Below, one piece after another: positions 18,527 to 26,494 of a stretch of 64,000 nt of DNA (its first letter is position 1; every line of letters begins with the position of its first letter). The notes under the pieces were generated by a model that saw only the letters and a list, made by a program, of their open reading frames with translations, ran no database searches and was not told the origin of the DNA. Position numbers and translations under genes: made by a program. Source of the DNA: Siccirubricoccus phaeus (GTDB lineage: Bacteria > Pseudomonadota > Alphaproteobacteria > Acetobacterales > Acetobacteraceae); assembly GCF_008360935.1 (NCBI RefSeq), contig NZ_SRXO01000014.1, positions 93,653-157,652 on the forward strand. The letters are read 5' to 3'.

Positions 18527-19723
18527 TCAACCGCGCGGCCGGACCAGCGCGCCTTCGAACAGGGAAATCCCCATTTCCCACCCCCAGCCGATGGCCGCAG
18601 CATGGTCGGCGCCGGCCAGCACCACCGCCTCCGGCCCTTGGGGCAGGCAGGCGGCCAGCCCGCCCGGCAGGCGTTGCGCCGCCAGCGGCAGCCCGGGGGA
18701 CCAGCGCAGCCGCAGCAGGGAAAGCCCCAGCCTTTCCGGCGGCAGCAGCGGCAGCGCCGCAAGCTCCGCCACGTCCAGCGCCACGCGGTAGCCGCGCGCC
18801 CGGCAGAAGCCGGCGGCGAAGCGGAACCCTTCCGGATCGGCCAGCGCATCCTCGGCGGCGAGCGACACCACCACCTGGCCCCGCCCGGTGCTGCCCAGCA
18901 ACCCGTCGAGGCGCAGGAATTCCGGGCTGCCGATGCTCTCCAGCGCCAGGCCGATGCCGCAGGGGCCGCGCCGCCGCACCTCCTCCGGCCGCGCCAGCTC
19001 CACCAGCAGCCGCCGGTCCAGCAGGCGGGAGAGGCGGCGGAGCAGCCAGGGGGAAAGCGCCGGGTCCGCCCCGCCCAGCAGCGCGCCGCGCAGCTCCTCC
19101 AGCGCCGGGCGCCATTCTTCCCACAGCATCTCCGCCCCTGCGCCATCCGCCACCAGCCGGCAGACCGGGCGGCGGCGGAGGAAGCGGGCCAGGCTGGCCT
19201 GGCCCAGCGCCTGCTCCAGCGCGGCGAGGTCGGCGGTGGTGAACTCCCCCTCCGCCGGCGCCGGGGCGGGGGCGAGGACGGCGCCGAGCCCCGCCTCGGC
19301 CGCGGCCAGCAGCGCCGCCGCCTGCTCCGGCAGGCGCAGCAGGGCGAAGGGCGGCGGCGCGGCCTCGGCCTCCGCCGCATCGGCGGCGAAGAGGGTGGCC
19401 AGGGCCTGCTCCGCCGCCGCCAGATGGCGGGTGAAGGGCGGCGCCACCAGCACCAGATCGCCATGCGGCAGCTCGAAGAGCTGGGCGCGGGAGGCCTGCA
19501 GCAGCGGCTCCAGCGCTTCCCGCACCAGCCGGCGGTGGTGCGGCTGGTTCCAGGCCGGGCCGAGATCGGAGAGGCGGAGATGCAGCGCCCGCCGCACCAC
19601 GCCGGCGGCGACGACGCCGCGGACGAGCTGCGCCAGGGCCAGCGCATCCCCCGGCCCGTTGCGGCCGAGGCTGGCGAGGCCATTGGGTAGGGTGCCGGGC
19701 AGGTCGGGCGCGCGGGGGATCAT
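18527..19723 (-). CDS. degenerate GGDEF/EAL-like protein B
   Basis: 398 residues. The C-terminal ~170 residues align in pattern with an EAL domain. VVVSLAAEDALADPEGF sits where active members have the E-x-T-E helix, RGYRVALDVAELAAL where they have LALDDFG, and GISLFEGALVRP where they have the LVQGYLFSRP ending. The metal-binding Glu/Asp residues are not present. The N-terminal part contains AQLFELPHGDLVLVAP, which resembles a decayed GGDEF strand-turn. So it is probably a catalytically dead signalling or scaffold protein. Its ATG overlaps the stop of the repeat ORF (ATGA), and it is third in a coupled three-gene operon. Confidence 0.5.
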   Translation of the reverse strand: MIPRAPDLPGTLPNGLASLGRNGPGDALALAQLVRGVVAAGVVRRALHLRLSDLGPAWNQPHHRRLVREALEPLLQASRAQLFELPHGDLVLVAPPFTRHLAAAEQALATLFAADAAEAEAAPPPFALLRLPEQAAALLAAAEAGLGAVLAPAPAPAEGEFTTADLAALEQALGQASLARFLRRRPVCRLVADGAGAEMLWEEWRPALEELRGALLGGADPALSPWLLRRLSRLLDRRLLVELARPEEVRRRGPCGIGLALESIGSPEFLRLDGLLGSTGRGQVVVSLAAEDALADPEGFRFAAGFCRARGYRVALDVAELAALPLLPPERLGLSLLRLRWSPGLPLAAQRLPGGLAACLPQGPEAVVLAGADHAAAIGWGWEMGISLFEGALVRPRG

Positions 19724-20196
19724 GCGCGCCGCCGGCTCAAGGCGGGGTGGGCTGGCCGCGGCCGGCGGGGCACGCATGGCTCCATCCGCGCCGCCCGGGC
19801 GGCGGGTTCGGACGAGCCGGCCGGTCGAGCGTGCTCGGGGACCACCCATGTCATCCGGGCGATGGGTCGGGGCGGAACCGGCCGGTCGAGCGTGCCTGGG
19901 ACCACCCAGGCCGCACGGGCGATGAATTGCGGCGACCCCGGCCGGCCGGGCACGCACGGGACCACCCAAGCCGCATGGGCGACGAGTTGCGGCGACCCCG
20001 GCCGGCCAGGCACGCACGGGATCACCCACACCGCCTGGGCGACGGGTTGCGGCCCCGGCCGGCCGGAGCCGCATGGGATCACCCAGCCGGCCGGGCGACG
20101 GGTTGCGGCGCCCGGCCGGCCGGGCACGCACGGGATCGCCCACGCCGCCCGGGCGACGGGTTGCGGCCCCGGCCGGCCGGGCACACGCCGGCTCAT
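19720..20196 (-). CDS. 158-residue ORF built of about seven 20-residue repeats
   Basis: The frame starts at an ATG overlapping the stop of the upstream GGDEF/EAL-like gene and ends with a TGA overlapping the ATG of the downstream one. Both overlaps are ATGA. The product consists of units of the form ARAAWVVPCVPGRPGSPQ, period 17-21 residues, rich in Pro, Arg, Val and with one Trp and one Cys per unit. No signal peptide. The DNA is a minisatellite of about 57-60 bp and stays open in other frames too. Coupling at both ends argues that ribosomes read it; a role as a linker protein, a translated spacer or a neutral expansion are all possible. Confidence 0.45.
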   Translation of the reverse strand: MSRRVPGRPGPQPVARAAWAIPCVPGRPGAATRRPAGWVIPCGSGRPGPQPVAQAVWVIPCVPGRPGSPQLVAHAAWVVPCVPGRPGSPQFIARAAWVVPGTLDRPVPPRPIARMTWVVPEHARPAGSSEPAARAARMEPCVPRRPRPAHPALSRRRA

Positions 20197-21254
20197 CCCG
20201 GCGGCTCCAGAACCGGGCCGGACAGGGCGGCGAGGCCCAGCCGCGCGGCGAATTCCAGCGCCGCCGGCCCATCCGCCGCGGTCAGCACCAGCCGGGACGG
20301 GTCGGCGCGGCGCAGCGCCGCCAGCGGGGCGCGATCCTCCAGCGCCGGCGTCCAGCGCAGCAGCAGCAGATCGGCCGGCAGGGCGGCCAGGTCGAAGCCG
20401 GGCAGCGCCGCCGCATCGGGGCCCAGCAGCGCCAGCCCCCAGCCGGCGTCGGCCAGAAGCTGCCGCACGGCGCCGAAGCCGGACGCGGCCAGCGCCGGCA
20501 GCGGCAGCACGCCATGCAGCCCGGCCCGGCCCGGCGGCAGCTCCACCCCGGCCCGCAGCGCGGCGCGCGGCAAAGGCAGCAGCCAGAGGCCCGGGAAATC
20601 CCCCGCCCAGGCGGCCAGGGAGGGCAGCAGCCTTGCCGCCAGCCGGTCCTCCGCATGCCGCAGCAGGTCCGGGTCCGCGCCGGGCCGGCCGAGCGCTGCC
20701 GCCAGCGCCGGGCGGGAGAGGCGCAGCCGCAGCCCGGCCATGGACGGCGCCGCCCCGCCGCCGCGGCCCGGCTGCGGCCGCTGCAGCTTCCGGCTGCGCA
20801 GCAGCTTCTCCGGCGCCAGCCGGCCGAGCAGTGCATCCAGCCCCGCCAGCCCCGGCAGGGCAGCGGGCGCCGCCGGCGGCTGCGGCGGCACCAGGGCGCG
20901 CTCGGCCCAGGCCAGCAGCGCCGGCGCATCCCGCGGCAGCAGCCAGGGCGCGGCGGGCGGCGCCCCCGCCAGCGCCCCGAGGCTCTCCGCCGCGCGGCGC
21001 ACCAGCCGGGGCAGGCCGCCCAGCAGCAGCAGGCTGCCATCCAGGGTCTCGAAGACCTGGCCGCTGCCGGCCTCCGCCGCCTCGGCCAGCAGGGTGCAGG
21101 CCATGCGCCGCCGCGCTGCGGAGCCCGCCAGCGCCCCGAGCGGCGGCACCACCAGCGCCATCCGCCCGTCCAGCCGTGGCAGCAGCCGCGCCAGCGGCGG
21201 CAGCAGCGGCGCCGGCGCGGCGGGGCGGATCGGGTCAGCCAGGCTCACATTCAT
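20193..21254 (-). CDS. degenerate GGDEF/EAL-like protein A
   Basis: 353 residues, first gene of the coupled trio, ATG at 21254 (MNVSLADP; a TTG lies two codons earlier). It is a distant paralogue of protein B: GQVFETLDGSLLLLG mirrors FELPHGDLVLVAP, and LRWTPALEDRAPL mirrors LRWSPGLPLA. The end (RLGLAALSGPVLEPPG) mirrors the closing strand of an EAL barrel. Catalytic residues of both GGDEF and EAL domains appear absent. Very Leu/Ala/Arg/Pro-rich, no signal peptide. Function unknown; a cyclic-di-GMP-independent interaction role is conceivable but is inference. Confidence 0.45.
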   Translation of the reverse strand: MNVSLADPIRPAAPAPLLPPLARLLPRLDGRMALVVPPLGALAGSAARRRMACTLLAEAAEAGSGQVFETLDGSLLLLGGLPRLVRRAAESLGALAGAPPAAPWLLPRDAPALLAWAERALVPPQPPAAPAALPGLAGLDALLGRLAPEKLLRSRKLQRPQPGRGGGAAPSMAGLRLRLSRPALAAALGRPGADPDLLRHAEDRLAARLLPSLAAWAGDFPGLWLLPLPRAALRAGVELPPGRAGLHGVLPLPALAASGFGAVRQLLADAGWGLALLGPDAAALPGFDLAALPADLLLLRWTPALEDRAPLAALRRADPSRLVLTAADGPAALEFAARLGLAALSGPVLEPPG

Positions 21255-21323
21255 GCGCAATCCTTGCGCGCAGGGGTTGAGATGCGGTGCAGCACGACGG
21301 AAACCCGGCTAGGCTCGCCGCAG

Positions 21324-22031
21324 ATGGTCAATGAAACCCTAAGCCCCGGCCGCCTGCCGCCGGGCCAGCGTGTCTATGCCATCGGCGACGTGCATGGCTG
21401 CGACCGCCGGCTGGCGGCCCTGCACAAGCGCGTCGCCGCCGATGCCCGCGCCTATCCGGCGCCGGAGATCACGCTGCTGCATCTCGGCGACTATGTGGAT
21501 CGCGGCACGGACAGCGCCGCGGTGCTGGAACGGCTGCTGGGCCCGCCGCCGGTGCCCGGGGCGAAGGTGGTGAACCTGCTCGGCAACCATGAGGCGATGA
21601 TGCTGGCCGCCTGCGAGCCCGATGCGGGGGAGGAGGCGATGGGCCTCTGGCTGCAGAATGGCGGCGCCGCGACGCTGAAGAGCTACGGCGCCCGTGCCGG
21701 CGCGGCCTGGGCCGAGGTGCCGGAGGACCATCTGGAGCTGCTGCGCCGCCTGCCGCTCTCCCACCGCGCCGGGGAGTATCTCTTCGTTCATGCCGGGGTG
21801 CGGCCGGAGGTGCCGCTGGAGCGGCAGGATGCGGCGGACCTCATCTGGATCCGCGAGCCCTTTCTCTCCTACGCCGGCGCGCTGCCCTGGGTGGTGGTGC
21901 ATGGGCATACCCCCTCGCGCGGCCCGGCCATCCTGCCGCATCGCATCGGCATCGACACCGGCGCCTGTTTCGGTGGCGACCTGACCTGCCTGGTGCTGGA
22001 GGGGGAGAAGCTGCGCTTCCTGGTGGAATAG
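21324..22031 (+). CDS. PPP-family serine/threonine phosphatase-like metallophosphoesterase
   Basis: 235 residues. All core motifs are present: YAIGDVHGCDRRL, LHLGDYVDRGTDS, NLLGNHEAMML, the LFVHAGVRPEVPL His and a VVHGHTPSRGP His. Members are dinuclear metal enzymes that cleave phosphoserine/threonine or dinucleotides such as Ap4A. The length and the absence of ApaH-specific features favour a protein phosphatase. It is divergent from the GGDEF/EAL-like operon with a 69-base gap. Cytoplasmic. Confidence 0.88.
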   Translation: MVNETLSPGRLPPGQRVYAIGDVHGCDRRLAALHKRVAADARAYPAPEITLLHLGDYVDRGTDSAAVLERLLGPPPVPGAKVVNLLGNHEAMMLAACEPDAGEEAMGLWLQNGGAATLKSYGARAGAAWAEVPEDHLELLRRLPLSHRAGEYLFVHAGVRPEVPLERQDAADLIWIREPFLSYAGALPWVVVHGHTPSRGPAILPHRIGIDTGACFGGDLTCLVLEGEKLRFLVE

Positions 22032-22049
22032 ATCCCCATGGCGGCGCTG

Positions 22050-22165
22050 GTGTCCCGCTTCCGCAGTCCTGCGGACTTCGTTCTCGGGCCACCAGCTTTT
22101 GATTTCAACGGCCTGCTTGTCCGCGGCGTTCGCTGGAAATCCAGCGAACTTCGCGGGCAGGACAC
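22050..22165. repeat. GTGTCC-ended dyad element (family 4), plus surrounding gene-free stretch
   Basis: The element begins GTGTCC and ends GGACAC. It holds AGTCCTGCGGACT and a 9-bp hairpin GTTCGCTGG-AAAT-CCAGCGAAC at 22128-22149. Related copies are near 39.05 kb and 61.82 kb. The rest of the 598-base interval 22032-22629 is GC-rich and holds no convincing gene. Confidence 0.7.
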
Positions 22166-22629
22166 CAGGCGCCGCCACGAGAGCCCCGGGGCGCTGGTGG
22201 TCCCCCTGGCGCGGCAAAGCCGCGCCAGGACGGCGGACGGTGGGGTTGCAACCGCGGGCCGCAGGTCCGGCCGGCCCGGCTTGCCGGAACCGTCCGGCCC
22301 CCCGGGTCAGGCATGCGAGGGCAGAAGCAGCGCATCCTGGGAAGCCGCCGCGCGAGGGCCCGGGGTGCCGGCCTAACCAGCCCGGCGCGGCAACCCCCGC
22401 GCCAGGCAAAGGGGCGGCGCGAGTTGCGGCGGCGGCCCGGCCGCCCTGGCCCGAAGGCCGGGCCTGGCCTCAGCCCGCGGGAACCGGATTGATCCCGAGA
22501 CGGGGCGCGCTGGCCGCCTGACTCTGGCAACCGCCGAACCCGGCGGAATCGGTGGCCCCGGCCGGTTTTCCGCACGCTTGGCGTGTCCGTGGCTTGCATC
22601 CGCCGCCCGCCCTGCGCTACCGCAGCACG

Positions 22630-24048
22630 ATGCATGGCCCGGCGCCCGGGACCGGGGTCGTCCCCAGCGGTCCCGCCCCCTCCGATCTCGCCGAAGCTGT
22701 CCGCCTGCTGCGGCGCGGCGCGGTGCTCGTCGTTGGCGACGCCATGCTGGACCGTTACGTGTTCGGCCGGGTGGAGCGGGTCAGCCCCGAAGCCCCGGTG
22801 CCCGTGCTGGCGGTGGAACGCGAGGTGGCGCTGCCCGGCGGCGCCGGCAACGTGGTGCGCAACCTCACCGCCCTCAGCGCCGCCACCGCCTTCGTCTCCG
22901 TGGTGGGGGACGACCAGGCGGGCAGCGACCTCACCGGCCTCATCGGCGGCCAAGCCGGGGTGGAGCCCTGGCTGCTGGTCCAGGGCGGCCGCGCCACCAC
23001 CACGAAAACCCGCTTCGTCGCCGCCGGCCAGCAGATCCTTCGCGCCGACCATGAGGTGGTGGCGCCGATCCATCACCGCCTGGCGGACCGGCTGATCCGC
23101 ATCGCCACCGATGCGGTGGCGGCGACCAAGGTCATGGTGCTCTCCGATTACGGCAAGGGCGTGCTGGCCGGGGATACCGCGCAGCGGCTGATCACCGCCG
23201 CCCAGGCCGCCGGCCGTCGCGTGGTGGTGGACCCGAAGGGCGGGGATTGCGCCCGCTTCGCCGGGGCGGACCTGATCCTGCCGGATGTCGCGGAACTCGC
23301 CGCCGCCACCGGGATGGCCGTGGGCAGCGCGGCGGAGATCGCCGCCGCCGCCGGCGCGCTGCGCTTGGCGCATGGCTTCGGCGCCGTGCTGGTGCTGCGC
23401 GGCGAGCAGGGCGCGACCCTGGTGGCGGAGGCCGCCGAAGCGGATCTGGTGCAGCATTACGGCGCCGATGTGGTGGAGCTGGTGGACCCGGCCGGCGCCG
23501 GGGATGCGCTGCTGGCGGTGGTCGCCACTGGCCTCGCCGCCGGGCTGGCGCTGCCGGTGGCCGCCCGGCTGGGCGCGCTGGCCGCCGGCGTCGCCTTCGG
23601 CAAGGCCGGCATCGCCGTGGTGCGGGAGGATGAGTTGCTGGAGATGCTGATCCCCGGCCGGGTCGCGCGGCGCAAGCTGGCCAGCCGCACCCAGGCGGCG
23701 GAGCGGGTGGAGCGCTGGCGCCGGGCCGGCTGGCGCGTCGGCTTCCTGGCCGGCGCCAGGGCGGCCTCCCGCCCCGGCCTGCTGGCCGAGGCGCGGGGCT
23801 GGTGCGACCGGCTGGTGATCGGGCTGCCGGACGAGGAGCCCAGCGGCCCCGCCTTGGCCGAGGCGCCGGAGATCGACCTGGTGGTGCCCTATGGCGCGCC
23901 GGGCCCGGTTGAGCTGATCCGCCTGCTGCGGCCGGATGTGCTGGTGCAGGACCCGGGCCGGGCGCCGGAGACGGTGGCCGGGGGCGAGCTGCTGCAGGAA
24001 TGGGGCGGCACCATCCGCCGCGCCACCGCCGAGGCCGAGCCCGCCTGA
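22630..24048 (+). CDS. HldE/RfaE-like heptose kinase with decayed nucleotidyltransferase domain
   Basis: 472 residues from ATG 22630 (a GTG 78 bases upstream adds non-conserved residues). The N-terminal ~315 residues are a PfkB-type heptose-7-phosphate kinase: GDAMLDRYVFG, RVSPEAPVPVL, GGAGNVVRNL, DPKGGD and the catalytic GAGDALL. The C-terminal ~140 residues keep the framework of the HldE nucleotidyltransferase (CDRLVIGLPDEE, LIRLLRPDVLVQ, GGELLQEWGG). They lack the TNGCFDxLHxGH catalytic motif; the same position reads FLAGARAASRPG. So it should phosphorylate D-glycero-D-manno-heptose-7-phosphate but not activate it. A separate ADP-transferase would be needed for LPS core heptose. Confidence 0.85.
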   Translation: MHGPAPGTGVVPSGPAPSDLAEAVRLLRRGAVLVVGDAMLDRYVFGRVERVSPEAPVPVLAVEREVALPGGAGNVVRNLTALSAATAFVSVVGDDQAGSDLTGLIGGQAGVEPWLLVQGGRATTTKTRFVAAGQQILRADHEVVAPIHHRLADRLIRIATDAVAATKVMVLSDYGKGVLAGDTAQRLITAAQAAGRRVVVDPKGGDCARFAGADLILPDVAELAAATGMAVGSAAEIAAAAGALRLAHGFGAVLVLRGEQGATLVAEAAEADLVQHYGADVVELVDPAGAGDALLAVVATGLAAGLALPVAARLGALAAGVAFGKAGIAVVREDELLEMLIPGRVARRKLASRTQAAERVERWRRAGWRVGFLAGARAASRPGLLAEARGWCDRLVIGLPDEEPSGPALAEAPEIDLVVPYGAPGPVELIRLLRPDVLVQDPGRAPETVAGGELLQEWGGTIRRATAEAEPA

Positions 24049-24196
24049 TTTCTCCCCATGGCGTGGCTGCGCAAGGCCAGGGGCCCGTGGCACCGCCGGG
24101 CAACGTCCTGCGGGAAAGCCGCGGCATTTCTTCCACCACCGCTTCATCCGGCGCCTGAGCTGCGCTAGAGCGAGCCTGCATTCACGCGGGGATGGC

Positions 24197-24802
24197 ATGT
24201 CCGGAACGCAGATTCGCCTGATCGCCCTGGGCTTCGGCCTTTGCCTGCTGGCCGGCCCCGGCCTGGCGCAGAACGCGTCGCGGGGCGCTGCGCCGGCCGC
24301 GCCGCCGCCGGCCCCTGCGGCCCCCGCCCCTGCGGCCCCCGCCCCGGATTCGCCGGAACGCACCACGGCGGTGTTCGGCGACTGGACCGTGCAATGCGTC
24401 ACCCGGGCCCAGACCGGGCGGGTCTGCGAAATGGTGCAGGGCACCCAGAACCAGCAGCAGCAGCCGGTCTCCGTGCTGGCCATCGGCCGCCTGGCCCGGG
24501 CCGAGCCGATGCGGCTGGTGGCGCGGCTGCCGGTGGCGGTGCAGGTGGCCCAGCCGGTGAAGCTGAACCTGGAGGGCGACCCAGGGCTGACCTTGCCCTT
24601 CCGCTACTGCAACACCAACCCCGTCGGCTGCTTCGCGGAGCTGGAGCTGCGCGACGAGGCGGTGCTGCGCCGGCTGCGCAGCCGCAACCCGGAGCAGGGC
24701 GGCAAGCTGGAATTCAGGGACCCGACGGGGCAGGCCGTTTCCATTCCTGTCTCCTTCCGCGGCTTCGCCGCCGCGCTGGAGGCGTTGCAGAAGGAAGGCT
24801 AA
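24197..24802 (+). CDS. invasion-associated locus B (IalB)-family secreted protein
   Basis: 201 residues. It has a signal peptide (GFGLCLLAGPGLAQ) and an Ala/Pro-rich linker. The IalB core starts TTAVFGDWTVQCVT and continues GRVCEMVQGTQN, LPFRYCNTNPVGCFAELEL. The conserved Cys set is consistent with periplasmic disulfides. IalB proteins are widespread in alphaproteobacteria. Despite the name, their role in free-living members is unknown, probably envelope-related. Monocistronic. Confidence 0.85.
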   Translation: MSGTQIRLIALGFGLCLLAGPGLAQNASRGAAPAAPPPAPAAPAPAAPAPDSPERTTAVFGDWTVQCVTRAQTGRVCEMVQGTQNQQQQPVSVLAIGRLARAEPMRLVARLPVAVQVAQPVKLNLEGDPGLTLPFRYCNTNPVGCFAELELRDEAVLRRLRSRNPEQGGKLEFRDPTGQAVSIPVSFRGFAAALEALQKEG

Positions 24803-24880
24803 TTCCCCGCCACGTCGCGGGGGCCCCTGGAGGGCGCGGCCTGCCTGGTGTTTCGCGCCGGCCGCGTCAGCGCAACGGGC

Positions 24881-25151
24881 AGCGCGGTTGCGCCCGGGCG
24901 CAGATGCCCGGTGCGGCGCCCCGTTCCTGCACCGCGATCCGGGGCCGTCGCGCAGGCTGTTCCGGATGGCCACTTTCCTGGCGCCCGCACAGCCCGCAGC
25001 GGCAGGCCACATCGGCGCAAGAGGCAGCGCGGTTGCACCCGGGCGCAGATGCCGGTGCGGCACCCTGTTCCTACACCGCGATCGGGGCCGTGGCGCAGGC
25101 TGTTCCGGATGGCCGCCTTCCCGGCGCCGGCACAGCCCGCAGCGGCAGGCC
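24881..25151. repeat. two direct copies of a ~130-bp unit, 145-bp period
   Basis: Copy 1 starts at 24881 and copy 2 at 25026, both with AGCGCGGTTG. Both include CCGGGCGCAGATG, CACCGCGATC, GCGCAGGCTGTTCCGGATGG and GCAGCGGCAGGCC. The copies are not identical. They fill most of the 406-base interval between the IalB gene and the enolase-superfamily gene, in which no coding region is supported. Confidence 0.75.
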
Positions 25152-25208
25152 AGTTCGGCGAGCGGCGGCACATCCGGCAGCGGGACGCGCAGCGCCCGGC
25201 GCCGCGCC

Positions 25209-26318
25209 CTATTCCAGCACCGCGATCTGCTTGCGCTTGATCAGCTCGAAATCGATCTCGGCGCCGAGGCCGGGCGCGGTCGGCGCCTGCACCAGCCCGT
25301 CCCGCCCCACCTCGATCTCCTTCGCCAGCCCGTATTTATGCGCGCCGTCGGGCAGCAGCACCTCGAAATAGGTGGTGTTGCGGATGGCGCAGCAGACATG
25401 CAGGTTCGCCACGTTGTTCAGGCTGTTGCCGCCGTGATGCACCTCATAGGTCATGCGGAAGGCCTCGGCGAGGTGGGCGGTCTTCAGCAGCGTCGTGATG
25501 CCGCCCTTCACCGCCACGTCGCCGCGCAGATAATCCGTCGCCTGCAGCATGATCCAGGGCGCGTAGCTTTCGAGGCCGGCCTGCGGGTACTCCGTCGCCA
25601 TGATCGGGATGTCGAGCTTCTGCCGCAGCTTCACGTAATTGGTGATGTCCTGGTCGTGCAGCGGGTCCTCGTACCAGAGGAAGCCCAGCTCCTCGATGGC
25701 GCGGCCGACGCGGATGGCGGCGGGGAAGTCGTAGGACCAGGTGCTGTCCAGCATGATGGTGTAGTCGTCGCCGACGGCGTTGCGTACCGCCTCGCACACC
25801 TTGATGTCGGTCGGCGGGTGCTGCGGCGGGTGGATCTTGTAGGCGGCCCAGCCGGCATCGCGGAAGGCGACCGCCTCCTCCGCGTAAGCCGCTTCGCTGT
25901 CCAGCACCTGGGAGGACGCATAGGCCGGAATGCTGTGGCGGGAGGTGCCGATCAGCCGGTGGATCGGCATGCCCGCCGCCTTGCCGGCGATGTCCCACAG
26001 CGCGACATCGACGGCGCCGATGGAACGCACGGAGATGAGGCGCGACATCGGCCAGAGCCTGGCGTTGATCGCCTCCCGGTCCAGCGGGTCGCGGCCCAGC
26101 AGCAGGGGCTTCAGGAAGCGGATCAGCCCCGGCCCGTCATTCGCCGCGGTATGCGTCGCGCTGCCGAGGAAGGCGTGGCCGGTGATGCCCTGATCCGTGC
26201 CGATGGAGAGCAGGCCAAGGGCCGAAGAGCCGGTCTCCAGCTTCGAGGCGGCATGGTAGCGGGTGGGCGGGATGCCGTCCCAGGCGAACAGGGTCAGCGA
26301 GACATGGTCGATGCGCAT
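25209..26318 (-). CDS. enolase-superfamily (mandelate racemase/muconate lactonizing type) enzyme
   Basis: 369 residues. The capping domain (residues 1-120) is followed by a barrel with YKIHPP (a KxH acid/base motif), metal ligands in MLDSTWSYD, WYEDPL and MATEYPQ, and EVHHGGNSLNN near the C terminus, which supplies a catalytic His. These enzymes abstract an alpha-proton from a carboxylate; the KxH plus HHGG pattern is typical of acid-sugar dehydratases and racemases. The substrate is not predictable. It is the last gene of a minus-strand catabolic cluster with a Bug receptor and a luciferase-like monooxygenase. Confidence 0.88.
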   Translation of the reverse strand: MRIDHVSLTLFAWDGIPPTRYHAASKLETGSSALGLLSIGTDQGITGHAFLGSATHTAANDGPGLIRFLKPLLLGRDPLDREAINARLWPMSRLISVRSIGAVDVALWDIAGKAAGMPIHRLIGTSRHSIPAYASSQVLDSEAAYAEEAVAFRDAGWAAYKIHPPQHPPTDIKVCEAVRNAVGDDYTIMLDSTWSYDFPAAIRVGRAIEELGFLWYEDPLHDQDITNYVKLRQKLDIPIMATEYPQAGLESYAPWIMLQATDYLRGDVAVKGGITTLLKTAHLAEAFRMTYEVHHGGNSLNNVANLHVCCAIRNTTYFEVLLPDGAHKYGLAKEIEVGRDGLVQAPTAPGLGAEIDFELIKRKQIAVLE

Positions 26319-26343
26319 GCGGTGGTTCCTCCCGCGTGCAGGC

Positions 26344-26448
26344 TAGAGCAGATCGCCGGAGGGCGGGATCGCCCGGAGGCGTGAATCTGCTCTACAATCC
26401 ATGAGCTAGAGCGGTTTCGCGCTGCACAGTCAGCGTGAAACCGCTCTA
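26344..26448. repeat. composite of REP families 1 and 2
   Basis: Family 1 (26344-26394) runs from TAGAGCAG to CTGCTCTA with an inner GGAGGGCGG / CGCCCGGAGG core. Family 2 (26407-26448) runs from TAGAGCGG to CCGCTCTA with GTTTCGCGCTG / CAGCGTGAAAC arms. The same pair recurs at 51.9 and 61.7 kb. Between the enolase-superfamily gene and the Bug gene. Confidence 0.85.
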
Positions 26449-26494
26449 GCAGGCATCGGGACGTTTGGCGGAGTGCGTCCAAGAGGTGCAGGCC

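Noticed and set aside
23192..24181. Minus-strand frame opposite the HldE-like gene
   Set aside because: Low-complexity Pro/Arg product with no motifs; the plus-strand kinase is unambiguous.
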